From positions 1 through 33,317 of the IMG/VR virus record IMGVR_UViG_3300018080_000409: a DNA stretch of 33,317 bases; one strand, written 5' to 3'. Below the pieces are notes generated by a model. The model was not told the DNA's origin and made no database searches. It was given only the letters and a program-made list of their open reading frames with translations. A program made the translations under genes and the position numbers. Origin of the DNA: a virus. Positions 17,585-26,248 of the stretch are shown one piece after another. Position 1 is the first letter of the stretch, and each line of letters opens with the position of its first letter.

Positions 17585-20104
17585 CTAATCACCTTGATAT
17601 ATTTCCCAACCGTTAGTTACACAGGTTGTAGCGTCAGTTTCTACACCGTTACAAGCATAATATCTCATACCGAACTCTGTAGCTTCAAGTACACAATATT
17701 TAAACTCGTCAGCAAAACCGCCGTCACAGCTAGGTTCAGTTACAGTAATTGTAGTTCCAAGAACGCTTGACACAGTACCATTGTACCAATCATTCGTAGG
17801 AATAACAGTTAAGTTATAAGTGGTAGTTGAACTTAAACCTTCAATCTTAACAGTGTTATCAGTAGTAGTACCGTTAAACACGTTATCAAGTAATAACCAG
17901 TTAGATGTCCATTCAACATTGGTTGGGTTTGTCCATGTAAAGTTTAAGAAGTTTGTACCTTCACTTGCAGATATTAAATTAGTAATCCTAAGCCTAGTTG
18001 TAGCAGTTACACTTTTAGTTGTAACCTCTTTAGTATCATCACACTGAACCTGTACAGTATGTTCCTGATAACTTATGTTAGTCCAGTTATAATTGATGTT
18101 AAACACAACGTCTCCTGTAGTATTAAGACTATTATTAGACTGAATCGTGACTGAATCTCCTATAATGTCACAATCAACTGTATCGTTCTGTAAATCACTA
18201 ACATTATATTCAATGAACAACCAGTTCCTGTCATAAGTACCAGTTACTGGACTGATTATTGTAACGTTTGGTGCATCGTTTGGTATCGTAAAGTTAACTG
18301 TTAATGTATAATTGGTAGCTATCGTTTCTGCACCTGCACTGTCAAAAGCACCACAACTCCATTCATAAACACCGTTCCTTAAAGATTTAGTAAACGATTG
18401 TGTATGATTACTTGTGTTACCTAGTATGATAGTTTCGTTAGCTATCCAATTTAAACTATTATTATCTGATAGATAGAATGTCATGTTAGACAAGTTAAAG
18501 TCGTCTGTTGCGTTACACTTAAAATCAAATGAAGTTGTTGTAATGTTAATCTCATTGTCAGGCGGTGATATTAAGTTTACTGTTGGTGGTGTGTCACCTG
18601 ACGTATAATCAAAAGTTACGTTGTAAACGTTAGGTGTTACTGTGTTTGATACTGTGTCTAAGTATAAGTTGTACCTTGCATACTGACCGCTTATGCTTGG
18701 TATGTTTACTGATGGTGTTTTAAGAAAATCAATTTCATAAGAGTTTGTAAAGTCGCTACTGTTAGATATTTCTATAGTTCCGTTAATCTTTGTAACACCC
18801 CTAAGATATAAGTTTTCAATCTCTGAATCAGATAGGGTACGGTTAAAAATTGCTACTTCGTCTATCGTTGCATTAATAAAACTACCAAAACCTGACTCTA
18901 AAGCATTTGCGCCAATAGAAAAGGAATTAACAAAATTATCTATTGCGCCAGAACAAGATGTCGTATCACTTGATTCAAGTTGTCCATTTACATATATATT
19001 ATTTTGTGAACCGTTATAAGTACCAACAACATGATACCATTCGTTCAAACTTGCTTCTGTGGTTGAAACTGCTACACAGTTTCCACCTGCTGTATCAATC
19101 CTAAACCTAAACGTATTACTTAAACTTGCACCATCATATTGTAATTGTAATAAATCTGTTGAATCCCCTTGAAAAAACATCTTGCCTGAAATCGTACCTT
19201 TAAGTTTTACCCAAACAGAACCCGTAAACTTACCCATTGAATAATCAATGTCTGTAGTATTAATTGCATCATTAACACCGTCAAAGTCATAAGCACTTGA
19301 ACCTACTTTACTGTTACTTGTCAATGTTGCACCTGACACAATTCCGTCATTGTTACCTTCTGTATCTTGTGCGTTACCTTCAAAACCCCACCTGCTAACT
19401 ATTCCTGTATAATTGAAATATGAACTATCTTCGCTACTGTTAAGACCACCTGCATAGTCAAGGTACATAGTATAATTGTTCCAAGTTGTTTCAGTTGAAC
19501 TACTGTCAAAGGATTGACTTAGATAAGTTCCGTTATAATAAGATAAGTTAAGTTGTAAAGCGTTCTCTGTTGTATTATAAAAAGTTTTGTTGTATGTTCC
19601 CAAGTCAAAGTCAGATTGTAAAGTTGTAATAAATGTTGAATTGTAACCAATCTTACAATATCCAGAAGTACACAGACTTAATATTTCTTCAGGACTGAAT
19701 GTGTAAGAACCAGGATAATAACCAATAATAAAACCATTGTCCATGAAAGGATTAGTTCTTTCTTGACATAGTTGATGAGGATTGATCGGGACTAAACTAT
19801 TGTCTTTAAATCCGTAAGGACATTCTTCTTCATAAGTGTTAACTACTTTAATCAGTCCAAGTTCATATTCATATTCTTCCTGGTAATTAACTGATCCTTT
19901 CCAACCTTCATAACATCGTGTTCCGTCTGAAAAGTTATTAGAATGAGGATAACAGGTAATGCCTGAACTTGAAAAATGTTCACATTCACTTATGATTCCT
20001 CTTTGTTCACAAACATAAGTTTTATCTGTAACGATATAACCTGCAAGGATTGCTAACAAGACGATTGTTGCTGCACCGAGTCCTGCCCAAGTTTTACGTT
20101 CCAT
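17585..20104 (-). CDS. Giant membrane-anchored LamG / Ig-like surface protein
   Basis: An 839-residue protein. Residues 8-25 form a membrane segment (GLGAATIVLLAILAGYIV), followed by a cysteine-rich region (31-150). Residues about 231-435 fit a LamG/concanavalin-like domain (SRWGFEGNAQDTEG, then FDGVNDAINT and ATIDEVAIFNRTLSD). Residues 495-700 hold two or three Ig-like domains (PPTVNLISPPDNEINIT, then SPVTGTYDRNW), then a fibronectin-III-like part and a Cys-containing end. Sequons are dense throughout. It follows the 96-aa zinc-site protein directly. Such proteins bind sugars or partner cells; here it may be a virion spike or a virus-made host-surface protein. Confidence 0.8.
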   Translation of the reverse strand: MERKTWAGLGAATIVLLAILAGYIVTDKTYVCEQRGIISECEHFSSSGITCYPHSNNFSDGTRCYEGWKGSVNYQEEYEYELGLIKVVNTYEEECPYGFKDNSLVPINPHQLCQERTNPFMDNGFIIGYYPGSYTFSPEEILSLCTSGYCKIGYNSTFITTLQSDFDLGTYNKTFYNTTENALQLNLSYYNGTYLSQSFDSSSTETTWNNYTMYLDYAGGLNSSEDSSYFNYTGIVSRWGFEGNAQDTEGNNDGIVSGATLTSNSKVGSSAYDFDGVNDAINTTDIDYSMGKFTGSVWVKLKGTISGKMFFQGDSTDLLQLQYDGASLSNTFRFRIDTAGGNCVAVSTTEASLNEWYHVVGTYNGSQNNIYVNGQLESSDTTSCSGAIDNFVNSFSIGANALESGFGSFINATIDEVAIFNRTLSDSEIENLYLRGVTKINGTIEISNSSDFTNSYEIDFLKTPSVNIPSISGQYARYNLYLDTVSNTVTPNVYNVTFDYTSGDTPPTVNLISPPDNEINITTTSFDFKCNATDDFNLSNMTFYLSDNNSLNWIANETIILGNTSNHTQSFTKSLRNGVYEWSCGAFDSAGAETIATNYTLTVNFTIPNDAPNVTIISPVTGTYDRNWLFIEYNVSDLQNDTVDCDIIGDSVTIQSNNSLNTTGDVVFNINYNWTNISYQEHTVQVQCDDTKEVTTKSVTATTRLRITNLISASEGTNFLNFTWTNPTNVEWTSNWLLLDNVFNGTTTDNTVKIEGLSSTTTYNLTVIPTNDWYNGTVSSVLGTTITVTEPSCDGGFADEFKYCVLEATEFGMRYYACNGVETDATTCVTNGWEIYQGD

Positions 20105-20395
20105 TTAATTCAAACTTCCTCCATTTAATATGTGTTCAAGCATCCCTTCAACGTGTGTACGTTCATAAACAGGTTTAAATGTACCATGATAATCAACAAC
20201 CAGTCCAGTTGGTCTGTAATATTCATCTTCTTTCTGTGATAACGTATCTTGACAATAAACACAAGTGTAAAGGTTAAGTCCAGTTATATTACCATCAAGT
20301 ATTTCAATCTTAGGTTCTTCAAGTACTATAAAATCATGTTTACAATCACAAGGTTCTTGTTTGTTTGGTACTAACGTAGTGTATCTTATTGTCAT
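20105..20395 (-). CDS. Small protein with paired cysteine motifs
   Basis: A 96-residue protein with two Cys pairs, PCDCKHD at residues 16-22 and CVYCQD at about 45-50, which together could bind one zinc ion, and an ending VEGMLEHILNGG. The start shares TAATG with the upstream stop. I do not recognise the family. It separates the head genes from the surface-protein genes. Confidence 0.65.
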   Translation of the reverse strand: MTIRYTTLVPNKQEPCDCKHDFIVLEEPKIEILDGNITGLNLYTCVYCQDTLSQKEDEYYRPTGLVVDYHGTFKPVYERTHVEGMLEHILNGGSLN

Positions 20396-20814
20396 TAACC
20401 CATCACCAAATATGTATATGATCCGTCATTACTTGCACTCGTAATACTGATTGTAATGTTGTATAAAGAAAGTCCAAATGATTTTGATCTTGCTACACCA
20501 TCATCAGATTCCCTTGCTTCAAAAGTTGTTAAGATTACGCCTGTATCTGTATCAATAACATTAACAGTAAAGGTATCTGAAGCGTTTGGTGCAGAAACAC
20601 CAATAAAGTCACTCTTAATATTAACATTAGTTAAAGCAACAGAACCAGAACCGCTAGTTACAGTAATTGTGCCAGATTGTCTATTATCTGACGTAACATT
20701 AACCGTTTTTACATCTAGGTAAGCCTTATCACCTGAAGATGATACAGTAACTTCTCTCCTAACAGAGTTTTTTGAATCTGCATTATCTTCATAACCACCT
20801 AGCTGTGTTGTCAT
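20395..20814 (-). CDS. Head-region beta-rich protein
   Basis: A 139-residue soluble beta-rich protein (GTITVTSGSGSVALTNVNI; NVIDTDTGVILTTFEARESD) with a Gly/Tyr end. The ribosome site AAGGGG lies 6 nt before the ATG. It may be a head fibre or capsid-associated protein, given its place after the capsid genes. No family recognised. Confidence 0.6.
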   Translation of the reverse strand: MTTQLGGYEDNADSKNSVRREVTVSSSGDKAYLDVKTVNVTSDNRQSGTITVTSGSGSVALTNVNIKSDFIGVSAPNASDTFTVNVIDTDTGVILTTFEARESDDGVARSKSFGLSLYNITISITSASNDGSYTYLVMG

Positions 20815-20824
20815 TCAAACCCCT

Positions 20825-20986
20825 TTAGCTAGTTGCTATCACTGCAAACATTACTTGATTAGTTCCACTACTCCATGAAGTTATTAATACGTTCCCACTA
20901 TTTGCAACTGCTGTAAGAGCTGTATCTATGCTCGTATCATCTGTTGCAACAAAGGGACCTAGTACACTTACATCTCCAGCTGCCAT
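20825..20986 (-). CDS. 53-residue head-region protein
   Basis: A short ORF beginning MAAGDVSVLGPFVATDDTS and ending VMFAVIATS. It has an AAAGGTGAT ribosome site 6 nt upstream and overlaps the upstream stop by one base (TAATG), as do other real genes here. The same style of small Ala/Thr/Ser-rich protein is common near capsid genes of tailed viruses. Function unknown. Confidence 0.7.
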   Translation of the reverse strand: MAAGDVSVLGPFVATDDTSIDTALTAVANSGNVLITSWSSGTNQVMFAVIATS

Positions 20987-21336
20987 TATTTATCACCTTT
21001 CTTATTATGATCTTTAACTACTTCTTCAACCCAAGTAGGATTGCCTGACTTATCTCTTGAAAGTATAATGTTACCTTCTGTATCTTTACCTGAAGGTTGG
21101 ATTTTCTTACAATTACTTAACATTGCACGATACTTAAGTTCAACGTGTCTGTTAACTGATCCTTTCCAAAGTTCAATCTTTTTATCTATTCCTTCCTTTG
21201 TTAAACCATCTGGGTTTTCCATAATATGTTCTTTTTCTGATTCTTGAAACACTGTAAAAGGTTTACCCTTCTGTCCTTTTGAATCACTATCTACTCCTTT
21301 TGGAGTTATATCTACATAATCTTTCTTTTCAACCAT
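20986..21336 (-). CDS. Hypothetical charged protein
   Basis: A 116-residue Lys/Glu-rich soluble protein. I start it at the ATG at 21336, with GGTGA 5 nt upstream; an earlier in-frame GTG lies inside the ribosome site. It has a helical middle (GLTKEGIDKKIELWKGSVNR) and a basic end. I do not recognise it. It sits between the LEM-like protein and the small head proteins. Confidence 0.6.
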   Translation of the reverse strand: MVEKKDYVDITPKGVDSDSKGQKGKPFTVFQESEKEHIMENPDGLTKEGIDKKIELWKGSVNRHVELKYRAMLSNCKKIQPSGKDTEGNIILSRDKSGNPTWVEEVVKDHNKKGDK

Positions 21337-21357
21337 TTCGTTCACCTTCTAAATCTT

Positions 21358-21624
21358 TTACTGAAGTTTTAGCAAAAGTTCAACCCTTTGCTTTTCATAG
21401 CGAGGAATCTTTTCTGCTCCTAACTTATTAAGAAGTTTAACCTGTTCATCTTTCTTTAAGTCAAACAATTCTTCTTTAGTTAGTTTCTTAACCTTCTTAA
21501 CCACTTCTGGTTTTGATCCTTCAAGTTCTTTAAGTTCTGCTTTGGCTCTATGAACTATATACTTGTTGTAAGGTTTCTCACTATAAGCTTCAATCTTAGA
21601 TTTTAAAATTTCTTTCTTATCCAT
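21358..21624 (-). CDS. Small protein with LEM/HeH-like C-terminal helices
   Basis: An 88-residue basic protein. The C-terminal 42 residues (KLTKEELFDLKKDEQVKLL, then KLGAEKIPRYEKQRVELLLK) match a short helix-turn-helix unit seen in phage and archaeal virus proteins, related to the LEM/HeH fold that binds DNA or partner proteins. It lies just downstream of the capsid gene. A role in capsid or DNA contact is inferred. Confidence 0.65.
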   Translation of the reverse strand: MDKKEILKSKIEAYSEKPYNKYIVHRAKAELKELEGSKPEVVKKVKKLTKEELFDLKKDEQVKLLNKLGAEKIPRYEKQRVELLLKLQ

Positions 21625-21626
21625 CT

Positions 21627-21845
21627 TTAATCATCTGACATTGGTGCCCATGTTGTTGAGCCGTCTGAATTTCTGTATATGCTTGATGTTCCTGGTGTTG
21701 CGTCAACTTTAACGTACAAAGTCTGAACAGGAGCTGCGTGTGCTGGTGTTCCTACACCCATTTCTCTATCCCCTACTTCATTTGCTGCTGCTGGTGAACC
21801 CCAGTTACAATTAAGTCCGTTTTTACATCCAATATTGTAAACCAT
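21627..21845 (-). CDS. Small capsid-region protein
   Basis: A 72-residue protein, Gly/Ala/Pro/Thr rich, with two cysteines near the N-terminus (GCKNGLNC). The ribosome site is AAAGGTGAT 6 nt before the ATG. It follows the capsid gene and its T-rich spacer. A minor head or decoration protein is possible. No family recognised. Confidence 0.65.
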   Translation of the reverse strand: MVYNIGCKNGLNCNWGSPAAANEVGDREMGVGTPAHAAPVQTLYVKVDATPGTSSIYRNSDGSTTWAPMSDD

Positions 21846-21860
21846 CTTTTATCACCTTTT

Positions 21861-21890
21861 AGTATATTAAAAATAAAATAAAAATATTCA
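21861..21890 (-). terminator. T-rich spacer after the major capsid gene
   Basis: The minus strand reads as T runs of four to five broken by single A bases (ATATTTTTATTTTATTTTTA), just after the capsid stop and before the AAAGGTGAT site of the next gene. It could be a partial terminator that leaves the capsid message most abundant. The same kind of stretch follows the tail tube pair. Confidence 0.35.
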
Positions 21891-21894
21891 CTAC

Positions 21895-22773
21895 TTACGT
21901 AGTGGTAATTTCTGACATTGCATTAGCTCTCCAGTAATCTGCTGCAAACCTTTGAGTTACAACAACAAACTGAGTATCTCTTGCATAGTCCATGTAACGT
22001 TCAACTGTTAATGGTCTTTTTTCAGATACTATAAATGCGTGTTTTGCATCAATTATGTATGCAAGTTTTGCAGATACATTGTTACTTACAAGAACTTTCA
22101 TTCCAAAGATTTGACCGATCAAACTGTTTGATGGGTTATTAACTCCAGACTTGTCAGCTTCTACAAAAGTGTCAATGTTTCTTAGATCGTTAGCAATCTC
22201 TACACCGATTATCATGTGTGTAGGTTCATAATTGTCTGCTTCAATCTGTTGCATTGCTGCTGTAATGTCACTTATAGGTAGAGTTGCGTTACTGTTAGCC
22301 ACAGTGTGACTTGATGCAGTTGTTCCTGAGTCAAGTGCTGATACAATCAGACTTTCTTCATTGTCTGCAAATTCGTAACCTGCAAGTTCTGCATGGTAAC
22401 TGATTAGGTTTGTTATACCATCTTCCATAAGTTCTTTAACAACTCCAACCCTTGCACCATACTTAACTGGTGTGATTGTTTTGTTTTCAAACTCTGTTTG
22501 TGTAAGAGGTATCTCTCCACCTTCACCAACCCTGTCAACTGACATTGCGTTGTTTGAAGTTATTTCTGACTGAAATGGAATAACAAGTGTTCTTCCAGGT
22601 ATGTCAGCAGGACCAAAAGTCATAGCTGCAAGTCCCCTTAGTAATAGTTTCTTTCTAGCTGCTTGAATAACTTTGTTTAGAAGTCTTCGAGGCACTAGAT
22701 ATGAAGTAGTAGCAGAGTTTGCACTAGATGATGCAAAGTCTGCACTTCCTGTATTTAGTATTTGTGTTGGCAT
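21895..22773 (-). CDS. Major capsid protein (HK97 fold)
   Basis: A 292-residue protein. It has the layout of HK97-type capsid proteins: an N-terminal arm (about 1-45), an E-loop region with FQSEITSNNAMSVDRVGEGG (about 65-85), a P-domain helix (VGVVKELMEDGITNLI), and the A-domain with KVLVSNNVSAKLAYIIDAKH followed by RFAADYWRANAM. It has the best ribosome site in the window (GGAGGG, 7 nt before the ATG). No large N-terminal scaffold domain is fused; scaffold functions are in the upstream gene. Confidence 0.85.
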   Translation of the reverse strand: MPTQILNTGSADFASSSANSATTSYLVPRRLLNKVIQAARKKLLLRGLAAMTFGPADIPGRTLVIPFQSEITSNNAMSVDRVGEGGEIPLTQTEFENKTITPVKYGARVGVVKELMEDGITNLISYHAELAGYEFADNEESLIVSALDSGTTASSHTVANSNATLPISDITAAMQQIEADNYEPTHMIIGVEIANDLRNIDTFVEADKSGVNNPSNSLIGQIFGMKVLVSNNVSAKLAYIIDAKHAFIVSEKRPLTVERYMDYARDTQFVVVTQRFAADYWRANAMSEITTT

Positions 22774-22786
22774 CTTTTATCCCTCC

Positions 22787-23278
22787 TTATAGTGTTAATT
22801 TCCAGATAATGTATTTTCCTTCTGCACTTCCACCTGTCAATGCACGACCGATTTTATATCTGCCTTGATCAATATCTGCTTTTGCTACTGTTGTTGTACC
22901 TTCTGTTAGTGTTACTACATAATTAGCTGCTGTAGTTCCATCTGGAGATGCCCTGATTGGATCACCTGCTTCTGTATCTGATTTAGCTGCGTGGATAAAT
23001 ATTCCTTCCATTGCTGCTGCACCATATCCATCAACTGGTATGTCTTCTAATGCTACTCCTATTGGTTGTTTATAACCTGTAGTTGCACATAGAACAGACT
23101 TAACTTTGATATCTCCACCTGCATAAGCGTTCCTTGCGGATGCTGCTGTGCCTGTAAGAACATCATTATTTACTGCACTATATACTACGTCACCTGCTGT
23201 AATTGCAGTTGTTCCTGAATCGTTAAGAACAGTTATTGTTCTACCTTCATCAGAAAGCTGAAATCCTGACTGTGCCAT
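22787..23278 (-). CDS. Capsid decoration-like protein
   Basis: A 163-residue protein. The repeated small beta segments with GDVVYSAVNNDVLTGTA and a GYGAAAMEGIFIHAAKSDTE region resemble phage decoration and DUF2190-type proteins, placed before the capsid gene. The ribosome site is GAGGGTGA. It would stabilise the capsid from outside. Confidence 0.65.
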   Translation of the reverse strand: MAQSGFQLSDEGRTITVLNDSGTTAITAGDVVYSAVNNDVLTGTAASARNAYAGGDIKVKSVLCATTGYKQPIGVALEDIPVDGYGAAAMEGIFIHAAKSDTEAGDPIRASPDGTTAANYVVTLTEGTTTVAKADIDQGRYKIGRALTGGSAEGKYIIWKLTL

Positions 23279-23279
23279 C

Positions 23280-23714
23280 TTATCTCACCCTCTCAATTAT
23301 TTCTTTATTAAACTTGTCGTATGCTTCTTTAGTAAAAGATACACCAGACTTATTCTCTGCATATTCTTTAAGTTCAGGTTCTTTAGCTGATTCTTCATCT
23401 TCTTCATCATCGTCCCCTTCACTTTCAACTATTGCATTGTTTGTTGTTTCTTTATTTTCAACAAGTTTTTGTTCGTATTGCTTGATCATTTCAAGCTTGT
23501 CTTCACTTTCTTTCATCAATTCTTCTTTCTTAAGCTCTGAGTTCAGAGATAGAATAGATTCAACAATCTCACTTTTCTTTGCTTCTTTCAAAGCTTTCAA
23601 TTCATCTTCTAACTTCTTATTTGATTCCTTTAGAGCCTCTACATCTTCAACTGGCTTTTTTTCAGCTTCAGGTGCAGGTGCTGGAACATCTTTCTTTGGT
23701 TCTTCATCTGCCAT
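23280..23714 (-). CDS. Internal-start scaffold product (in frame)
   Basis: The ATG at 23714 (MADEEPKKD) is in frame within the protease-scaffold gene and has AAAGGTGAT 7 nt upstream, the same site used by many real genes here. It would give a 144-residue acidic, coiled-coil-rich scaffold without the protease. The tail is rich in Glu, Asp and Lys. This parallels the internal scaffold start in lambda; it has not been shown here. Confidence 0.6.
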   Translation of the reverse strand: MADEEPKKDVPAPAPEAEKKPVEDVEALKESNKKLEDELKALKEAKKSEIVESILSLNSELKKEELMKESEDKLEMIKQYEQKLVENKETTNNAIVESEGDDDEEDEESAKEPELKEYAENKSGVSFTKEAYDKFNKEIIERVR

Positions 23715-24389
23715 TTTATTATCACCTTTGTCGTTGTTATTCTTTTCGTCACCATCTTGTGACTCATTCATTTCGTTCCATTTCTTATCAAAACTTTCTG
23801 CCAAAGCATAGTCAATAGATGCAGATTTAACACCTTGAAAAGCTACTAAACCTACTCCGTCAATTGAAAGTCCTTCAACATAATATTCATCTTTCTTTCG
23901 TTTAACTTTCTTAGCTGAAGCGTGAATTGAAGGTCCAAGAAACCCGTCTGCAACCTGTTCAACAATGTCAGGATGGTTTGAAGTGTTTCTTATCTTACCT
24001 TCGTGAACTAATTTACCTTCTTCTAAAGTTAACTTACCTTTACCTACAACGTGACTTTCTGCCTCTCTCGGATGACCTACTAACCACTTAAACTCTTTAC
24101 CATCGTTCTCTTTAAGATTTTCAATAGTATAATGATTCTTATTTTCTGATACACCTTCAACAAGTGCAGTACCACCAATGTTTAACCAATTCTTATCTTT
24201 ATCAGACTTTTTAGCCTCAAACACAGTTGGATTAAACGTAAACTTTACATTCTCTATAACTTGTTCTTCCATTTTATCCTCCTTATTATTTGCATAATAT
24301 CTCTTAACTTGGTCTTTAGTCCATATCTTACCTGATGGACTCTTATACTTTCCTTTATTCTTTCCTGTCTTTATTAATGTAAACGGCAT
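23280..24389 (-). CDS. Capsid maturation protease-scaffold fusion with nested starts
   Basis: A 369-residue protein. Residues 1-39 form a basic head piece (GKYKSPSGKIWTKDQVKRYY). From residue 40 on comes a protease domain with VGHPREAESHVVGKGKL, GFLGPSIHASAKKV and VEGLSIDGVGLVAFQGVKSA, the His and Ser region typical of U35-like prohead proteases. Residues 225-340 are an acidic, helical scaffold region rich in Lys and Glu. A strong AAGGAGG sits 5 nt before the ATG at 24272, and AAAGGTGAT before the in-frame ATG at 23714. Three products may thus be made from one frame, as in lambda C/Nu3. The downstream neighbours are the decoration and capsid genes. Confidence 0.8.
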   Translation of the reverse strand: MPFTLIKTGKNKGKYKSPSGKIWTKDQVKRYYANNKEDKMEEQVIENVKFTFNPTVFEAKKSDKDKNWLNIGGTALVEGVSENKNHYTIENLKENDGKEFKWLVGHPREAESHVVGKGKLTLEEGKLVHEGKIRNTSNHPDIVEQVADGFLGPSIHASAKKVKRKKDEYYVEGLSIDGVGLVAFQGVKSASIDYALAESFDKKWNEMNESQDGDEKNNNDKGDNKMADEEPKKDVPAPAPEAEKKPVEDVEALKESNKKLEDELKALKEAKKSEIVESILSLNSELKKEELMKESEDKLEMIKQYEQKLVENKETTNNAIVESEGDDDEEDEESAKEPELKEYAENKSGVSFTKEAYDKFNKEIIERVR

Positions 24390-24390
24390 T

Positions 24391-24660
24391 TTAGTAATTC
24401 TTCTTTAACTGACCAATCTTTTCTCCTGTTGGTCGATAGTCTGGACCATGAATTTCTATTGTGGTTGGAATGGCTGTATCTTCTAACGTACTTGATCTGT
24501 TCCAATTATAACCAGATCTTGTAAGTTGGTCCGTTGGTTTAACATCTTGATATATCTTCTGATTAGGTGCATTCGTAGTGTTTGGACATATAAAGTCTTT
24601 ATTGTCATATCTGTCATTTACTGTATGTTTCTTACCACAGACTGGACAATCTATCATCAT
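24391..24660 (-). CDS. Zinc-ribbon protein near the portal
   Basis: An 89-residue protein whose N-terminus has CPVCGKKH (residues 5-12) and FICPN (about 23-27), three cysteines and nearby histidine that could bind zinc. The rest is polar with GPDYRPTGEK near the end. It overlaps the upstream gene by ATGA and ends just before the protease gene. Function unknown. Confidence 0.65.
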   Translation of the reverse strand: MMIDCPVCGKKHTVNDRYDNKDFICPNTTNAPNQKIYQDVKPTDQLTRSGYNWNRSSTLEDTAIPTTIEIHGPDYRPTGEKIGQLKKNY

Positions 24661-24851
24661 AACGATCGCCTCTCAATTAACTGTTGATAAGGTAATTTCT
24701 TATCCTTACCATTGTCAACATATTCACCGACAACTTGTCCTTGTTCACCAATAATTTCCATTACAACTTGATTCTTTTTACTGCCTGAAACTACACCAAT
24801 GTCACCTGGTTGCAATGCTCTCTTAAATTTCTTATTTTGATCTAAACTCAT
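24657..24851 (-). CDS. Small SH3-like protein after portal
   Basis: A 64-residue basic protein. PGDIGVVSGSKKNQVVMEII and GQVVGEYVDNGKDKKLPYQQ suggest a small beta barrel. It overlaps the portal stop by ATGA and the zinc-ribbon start by ATGA. Portal-adjacent function is inferred from context only. Confidence 0.65.
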   Translation of the reverse strand: MSLDQNKKFKRALQPGDIGVVSGSKKNQVVMEIIGEQGQVVGEYVDNGKDKKLPYQQLIERRSL

Positions 24852-26203
24852 TTTATAGGTACTTTCCTATCTGTTTTGTTAACACGACTGTTAGTATTCT
24901 TATTCTTAGTAGTTTGAGTAGGATCATTAGGATTATCTTTAACCTTATCAGTTTTCATTTGTGAATTTCTTGGACTCTGAACCCCATCCTGCCCTTGTTC
25001 CTGACCATTCAACAAAGGCATTTGGGGGAGGATTTCGTGAAATCGTGGTGGTAACAGATCATTGGCTTTTTGGGGGCTTAGAATACCATCTGTTACCAAT
25101 CCACGTAATATGTCTACTTCTATTTCCCATTCCCGTTCTTCTGCTTTTCCCCAAACCAACTTATCTTCTTGTGTACCAATATCTTGACCTACTATAATCT
25201 TATCCTCAAACTCTGTCTTTAATATACGCTGAATAGCTTTAATGTGTCTACCAAAATTTCTTAACGATACTTCTGCTGTTGCTTTATCAATACCATCTGA
25301 CCTACCCAACAAAACAGGTGGAACTTGACCACCAGTAATTATTTCTTGGTCAGCAGTCTTAATTGGTGTTTGTAAATCAACACCTTTAGAATCAAACGAT
25401 TTAATGTCAATGTCTACCAAATGACTGACTGTAAGTTCACTTTCTGCTTGTAAATCTTTCAAATCATTAGCAATTTCTTGAACAACTGTATCATTTGCAG
25501 GAAACTCATCAGTTCCAACCTTAGCAACAATCAATGGTGCTGCATATTTCTTAAGAATCTTACCTAAGTTAGCATTCATTGACTTTTTTAAACTTAAATT
25601 TTGTAACAATGGTCTTACAACACTTGTTCCATACTTTTCTGGTCCAATAACGTTATATTTAAAGTGTACAATTGAATCTATGCTGGAAATACGAGTTTTA
25701 AAAGATTTATCTTTATCTTTGTTACCTGTAGTTCCCCATAAAACCATCTTTTGATCCTGTATAATCTGTCCGTAACCTTTAACATCCCCTGTTTTTGATC
25801 TGTAAACTTCAATTTGTCGAGAATCTAAAATTTTTAACTGTTCAATCTCTTTCTTATTCTTATCAGTGTTAACAACTTCAACAAACACGTTACCATAAAT
25901 TAAAAAAGGTTTAGTTAATCTGTGAAAAAAGTTTAACAAATTAATCTTATCTGACCATTCCATCAAAGATTTCTTATTTGGTCCTTCAAAATAAAATTCT
26001 TGTGCAACTTGATCAGCTTGAACGTCAATAATTGAAGTTACTAACGGATAATGTTTGTAAGCTTTAAGATAATCTTCATACAATTTTAATCTATCTTCTT
26101 CTTCATCATCTTGTGAACCCCATACTGAATTAGTAGGATTATTAACTACTAGAGCTTTACCTGATTCTTGAATTCTGCCAAACTGGAAGCCAAATAATTT
26201 CAT
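24848..26203 (-). CDS. Portal protein
   Basis: A 451-residue protein with the portal pattern: N-terminal DRLKLYEDYLKAYKHYPLVT, then a stem and crown region with PFLIYGNVFVEVVN, YGTSVVRPLLQNLSLKK, and a C-terminal helical part (LRNFGRHIKAIQRIL) with an Asn/Lys/Thr-rich end. It follows the large terminase gene. It forms the ring through which DNA is packaged and where the head joins the tail. The ribosome site is weak. Confidence 0.85.
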   Translation of the reverse strand: MKLFGFQFGRIQESGKALVVNNPTNSVWGSQDDEEEDRLKLYEDYLKAYKHYPLVTSIIDVQADQVAQEFYFEGPNKKSLMEWSDKINLLNFFHRLTKPFLIYGNVFVEVVNTDKNKKEIEQLKILDSRQIEVYRSKTGDVKGYGQIIQDQKMVLWGTTGNKDKDKSFKTRISSIDSIVHFKYNVIGPEKYGTSVVRPLLQNLSLKKSMNANLGKILKKYAAPLIVAKVGTDEFPANDTVVQEIANDLKDLQAESELTVSHLVDIDIKSFDSKGVDLQTPIKTADQEIITGGQVPPVLLGRSDGIDKATAEVSLRNFGRHIKAIQRILKTEFEDKIIVGQDIGTQEDKLVWGKAEEREWEIEVDILRGLVTDGILSPQKANDLLPPRFHEILPQMPLLNGQEQGQDGVQSPRNSQMKTDKVKDNPNDPTQTTKNKNTNSRVNKTDRKVPIK

Positions 26204-26248
26204 TACAATACTCTTTAGAAAGTTATCCTTTTTAAAATAATTGATTTT

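Noticed and set aside
23236-23811. A 191-codon plus-strand frame, very Ser- and Phe-rich
   Set aside because: It is the reverse-complement shadow of the Glu/Lys-rich scaffold region; the composition is what that produces.
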